From: JBJEFI01 sp051873875
GTDB lineage: Bacteria; Bacillota; Bacilli; Bacillales; Bacillaceae_G
Direction: 5' to 3'
Assembly: GCA_051873875.1 (NCBI GenBank)
Contig: JBJEFI010000041.1
Location: 1 to 15,431, forward strand
DNA length: 15,431 nt
The position numbers and the translations under genes were made by a program. The notes under the pieces were generated by a model. The model had not been told where the DNA came from and did no database searches. It saw nothing but the letters and a program-made list of their open reading frames with translations. Shown in pieces: positions 13,731-15,431 of this stretch (its first letter is position 1; the number at the start of each line of letters is the position of its first letter).

Positions 13731-13737
13731 CACTATT

Positions 13738-13763
13738 TATAATTATTTTTTAATTTATTATCT
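13738..13763 (-). repeat. AT-rich element, copy 11
   Basis: The minus strand reads AGATAATAAATTAA then AAAATAATTATA, the consensus with A-rich centre. It is 7 bases upstream of the -35 of the sigma-A promoter. Confidence 0.5.
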
Positions 13764-13772
13764 AAATTTAAA

Positions 13773-13973
13773 TTAGCCTATGATTTGCAATATAAAACCT
13801 AATCCAATTAAACTCAGTCCCGTTAACGTATACTTTTTTGCCTTAATTGCATCACCTTGTTGCATCTCAAAATGCTTAAATGTTCCTAATACATTTATAT
13901 TTGTTGTTATTATTGGTATAGCCATAATTATTACACCTATCAAATCGATCATTAAACCTATTGTTGATATGAT
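13773..13973 (-). CDS. Small two-helix membrane protein with unresolved, possibly non-standard start
   Basis: The minus strand holds an open frame ending in TAA at 13775-13773. It encodes I-S-T-I-G-L-M-I-D-L-I-G-V-I-I-M-A-I-P-I-I-T, a hydrophilic loop (F-K-H-F-E-M-Q-Q-G-D-A-I-K-A-K-K) and a second hydrophobic helix (L-T-G-L-S-L-I-G-L-G-F-I-L-Q-I-I-G). This is a convincing two-pass membrane protein. A strong GGGGAGG (13987-13981) lies upstream, but the codon at proper distance is ATC (13973), with ATA just before it. The first ATG in frame is at 13952, 28 bases downstream of GGGGAGG, and would cut into the first helix and leave 59 residues. From ATC there are 66. An ATC/ATA start, a start codon lost by mutation, or the weak internal ATG are all possible. 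Confidence 0.55.
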   Translation of the reverse strand: MISTIGLMIDLIGVIIMAIPIITTNINVLGTFKHFEMQQGDAIKAKKYTLTGLSLIGLGFILQIIG

Positions 13974-13999
13974 TATAACTCCTCCCCATCGAATGAAAA

Positions 14000-14017
14000 T
14001 ATAATTTTATTTTAATT
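14000..14017 (-). repeat. AT-rich element, copy 12, divergent
   Basis: The minus strand reads AATTAAAATAAAATTATA and overlaps the TAA of the gene at 14007. It resembles copy 8 in having an A-rich centre. It lies shortly before the ribosome binding site of the small membrane protein gene. Confidence 0.4.
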
Positions 14018-14174
14018 CAACAAGTGTTATCTCACTTATCGGTACTGCTTTATCAGGTAATGTCAGCACTTTACTTTCAAATAAGGTTTTAACAAAATCA
14101 GGAAACGTGTTCCCAACATTCTCTAAAATATAAACGTGTTTTTGCCTAGTATGTACGTGCACATTAATACTCAT
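14007..14174 (-). CDS. Hypothetical protein, 55 residues
   Basis: This small protein is not recognised. It starts S-I-N-V-H-V-H-T-R-Q-K-H-V-Y, rich in His and beta-forming residues, and has no membrane segment. ATG at 14174 is eight bases after AAAAGGAG. A GTG eight codons further up is before that ribosome binding site and overlaps the DUF4230-like gene, so it is not used. Confidence 0.6.
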   Translation of the reverse strand: MSINVHVHTRQKHVYILENVGNTFPDFVKTLFESKVLTLPDKAVPISEITLVELK

Positions 14175-14194
14175 ATAAGCATCTCCTTTTAATT

Positions 14195-14788
14195 TCACCT
14201 AAACACCACGTACTCCACATTAGCTAACTCCTTTAACAAATCCTCAATCACTTGCTTATTATGTAAGTTGGCCTGATTCTGTATTTCCTTATCGCTGCTA
14301 ATTTCTTTCCTAATGTTTTTTTCAATCACCTTATAAAACTGTTTCTCTTCATCACTACCCATTTTCCTTCTTAATTTACCTTTAACCTTATCAATCTCAA
14401 TCTGATTAAACGGTATCTCTAAGCTAATCAACTTTACTTTCGGCAACGCTATATGTATTGTTTCCCCATCAATATTAACCACTTCTATATCCTTAATCTC
14501 TAATCCCATCTTATATGTACCTGCTACTGTGAATCTTGTTTGTCTCTCCCCAAACAGACTATCATCTACATCTATGTATTCCTTACTAAATTCTTGTTGC
14601 ATAGATACAATCTGACCTAATGACTTTAACCTCCCTAATACAGTTTCCTTCGTGACAATTGTAGACTTGGTTTCAGCTTGCGGTATAGTTACTGCACTCC
14701 CTGGTACGACTTGTGCTGGATTGTTTAGTTTATATATGAGTATGATTACTGAAACTAAGACAATTAAGATTCCCAGTTTCTTGATCAT
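14195..14788 (-). CDS. Membrane-anchored DUF4230-like protein
   Basis: This 197-residue protein has an N-terminal hydrophobic anchor (L-G-I-L-I-V-L-V-S-V-I-I-L-I-Y, 5-19) after two lysines, so the rest would face outside. The remainder, V-L-G-R-L-K-S-L-G-Q-I-V-S-M followed by G-T-Y-K-M-G-L-E-I-K-D-I and I-H-I-A-L-P-K-V-K-L, follows the pattern I remember for DUF4230 proteins, whose function is unknown. A helical C-terminal half ends L-L-K-E-L-A-N-V-E-Y-V-V-F-R. ATG at 14788 follows AAAGGAGTAACCA. It lies 11 bases after the previous gene. Together with the 3D-domain protein and the two-helix protein it is one of three membrane proteins here, perhaps altering the cell surface after infection; this is inference. 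Confidence 0.72.
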   Translation of the reverse strand: MIKKLGILIVLVSVIILIYKLNNPAQVVPGSAVTIPQAETKSTIVTKETVLGRLKSLGQIVSMQQEFSKEYIDVDDSLFGERQTRFTVAGTYKMGLEIKDIEVVNIDGETIHIALPKVKLISLEIPFNQIEIDKVKGKLRRKMGSDEEKQFYKVIEKNIRKEISSDKEIQNQANLHNKQVIEDLLKELANVEYVVFR

Positions 14789-14799
14789 TGGTTACTCCT

Positions 14800-15042
14800 T
14801 TATTTGTATTCTTCAACTTCCATTTCTGCAATCTCCGCTTCACTTTCAAAGTTATTCTCTAGTTCTACACAGAATGATACATCGGGCTCATTTGTTTCGT
14901 AATTAAAATCTGAATAGGGTTCGTAGCCTTCATCAATTAAGTATTGAGCAGCCCCCATATAAGTAGTAAATACTTTTTCTGTCCAACGGTAATAATTTTC
15001 ATAATGATCACCATTGTCAACTTGAACTAAATATACTTTCAC
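14800..15042 (-). CDS. Small acidic protein, function unknown
   Basis: This protein of about 80 residues begins K-V-Y-L-V-Q-V-D-N-G-D-H-Y-E-N-Y-Y-R-W and continues with F-T-T-Y-M-G-A-A-Q-Y-L-I-D-E-G-Y, the pattern of a small phage protein with a beta-strand start and a helix. It ends in a run of acidic residues. I chose GTG at 15042 because it is eight bases from AAAGGAGG; ATG at 15048 is only two bases from it. No function is assigned. Confidence 0.7.
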   Translation of the reverse strand: MKVYLVQVDNGDHYENYYRWTEKVFTTYMGAAQYLIDEGYEPYSDFNYETNEPDVSFCVELENNFESEAEIAEMEVEEYK

Positions 15043-15069
15043 ACTCATTCCCTCCTTTTTAATTAACAG

Positions 15070-15089
15070 GATAAAATTCATCTTTTATC
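15070..15089. promoter_or_regulatory. 20-bp dyad, GATAAAA-N6-TTTTATC, second perfect copy
   Basis: The arms are identical to those of 38-57, with a different 6-base centre. It overlaps the stop of the gene at 15085 and lies about 11 bases before the AAAGGAGG of the gene starting at 15042. Confidence 0.5.
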
Positions 15090-15360
15090 GTAATATATTA
15101 CCTAGATCGAATTCAGGCTTAAACACATATGGTTCTAATTCATAAAAGTATACTTCTGATTTTTCGTGTCTAGGACTATCTGAAGAATATTCTGATGTTA
15201 CTATGTATAATTCACCCTCTAAAGCAACTACATCATCAACCCCACAGTTTACGGGGAAATTATTGAGTTCCCCCAACTTCTTTCCTTTATCGTTATACAC
15301 TTTAAATTTATATCCTTCTCTTCCTCCTGTACCATGATACGATTGTCTAATTTTAATCAT
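15085..15360 (-). CDS. Hypothetical protein, 91 residues
   Basis: This protein is not recognised. It has a glycine-containing start (Y-H-G-T-G-G-R-E-G) then strands Y-K-F-K-V-Y, V-V-A-L-E-G-E-L-Y-I-V and V-Y-F-Y-E-L-E-P-Y-V-F, so it is probably a small beta-rich domain. No membrane segment is seen. ATG at 15360 follows AAAGGAGGAGTCGG, a strong ribosome binding site. A 20-bp dyad lies just upstream of that site and another overlaps its stop codon. Confidence 0.75.
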   Translation of the reverse strand: MIKIRQSYHGTGGREGYKFKVYNDKGKKLGELNNFPVNCGVDDVVALEGELYIVTSEYSSDSPRHEKSEVYFYELEPYVFKPEFDLGNILR

Positions 15361-15378
15361 CCGACTCCTCCTTTACCA

Positions 15379-15398
15379 AATAAAAGTATCCTTTTATT
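15379..15398. promoter_or_regulatory. 20-bp dyad, AATAAAA-N6-TTTTATT, third copy
   Basis: It has the same arm length and spacing as the perfect sites, with the outermost pair changed on both sides so that symmetry is kept. The symmetric stem extends one further base inwards. It ends about five bases before the AAGGAGG of the gene starting at 15360. Confidence 0.45.
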
Positions 15399-15431
15399 AG
15401 TTATCAGTAAACTTCAAGATAGATATGTTCA

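Noticed and set aside
13780..14004. Plus-strand open frame of 74 codons with hydrophobic stretches
   Set aside because: It is the mirror of the minus-strand two-helix membrane protein. All other genes are on the minus strand, and the minus frame has the ribosome binding site.

Overview
This is an AT-rich stretch of what is most probably a virulent or large temperate phage of a low-GC Gram-positive host, most likely Bacillus or a relative. The reasons are strong AGGAGG-type ribosome binding sites, frequent TTG and GTG starts, short tightly packed genes all on the minus strand, and a complete phage-style replication module with no chromosomal housekeeping gene. No structural, lysis or integrase gene lies in the window. 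The host assignment is inference.

Transcription runs right to left. From the right end (15.4 kb) to about 12.8 kb is a run of small genes, mostly unrecognised: a DUF4230-like membrane-anchored protein, a small two-helix membrane protein that simple ORF calling misses, and several proteins of 55-110 residues. A near-consensus sigma-A promoter (TTGACT, 16 bp, TATAAT) at 13703-13730 starts a transcript that enters the replication block.

The replication and recombination block runs from 12.7 to 3.6 kb. In order of transcription it encodes a probable single-strand DNA-binding protein with an acidic tail, a Sak4-like RecA-fold ATPase, a small zinc-ribbon-like protein, a DnaB-type helicase, a Toprim primase, a Cas4/RecB-like nuclease with four cysteines placed for an iron-sulphur cluster, and a family B DNA polymerase. 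Together these would supply unwinding, priming, synthesis, ssDNA protection and recombination.

The polymerase gene is interrupted by a group I intron of 889 nt (4609-5497). It lies inside the codon for the serine of the catalytic motif A (D-V-A-S-L-Y-P-S) and carries a GIY-YIG homing endonuclease. Splice sites can be fixed to the base by P1 and P10 pairing. The joined exons give an unbroken 602-residue polymerase.

From 3.5 kb leftwards come a membrane-anchored coiled-coil protein with a 3D domain, a small SH3/KOW-like protein, a thymidylate-kinase-like P-loop kinase with an unusual P-loop, and two different cytosine-C5 DNA methyltransferases, one of them similar to the DNMT3 type. A further gene starts at the very left edge.

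Two repeated DNA elements lie between the genes and are not explained by coding. One is an AT-rich element, about AAATTAATACATAATTATA read on the minus strand, found with variation in twelve gaps including inside the intron just before the endonuclease gene. The other is a 20-bp dyad, (G/A)ATAAAA-N6-TTTTAT(C/T), found three times (a fourth is degenerate) just before ribosome binding sites. They are the best candidates here for an undescribed phage control system.
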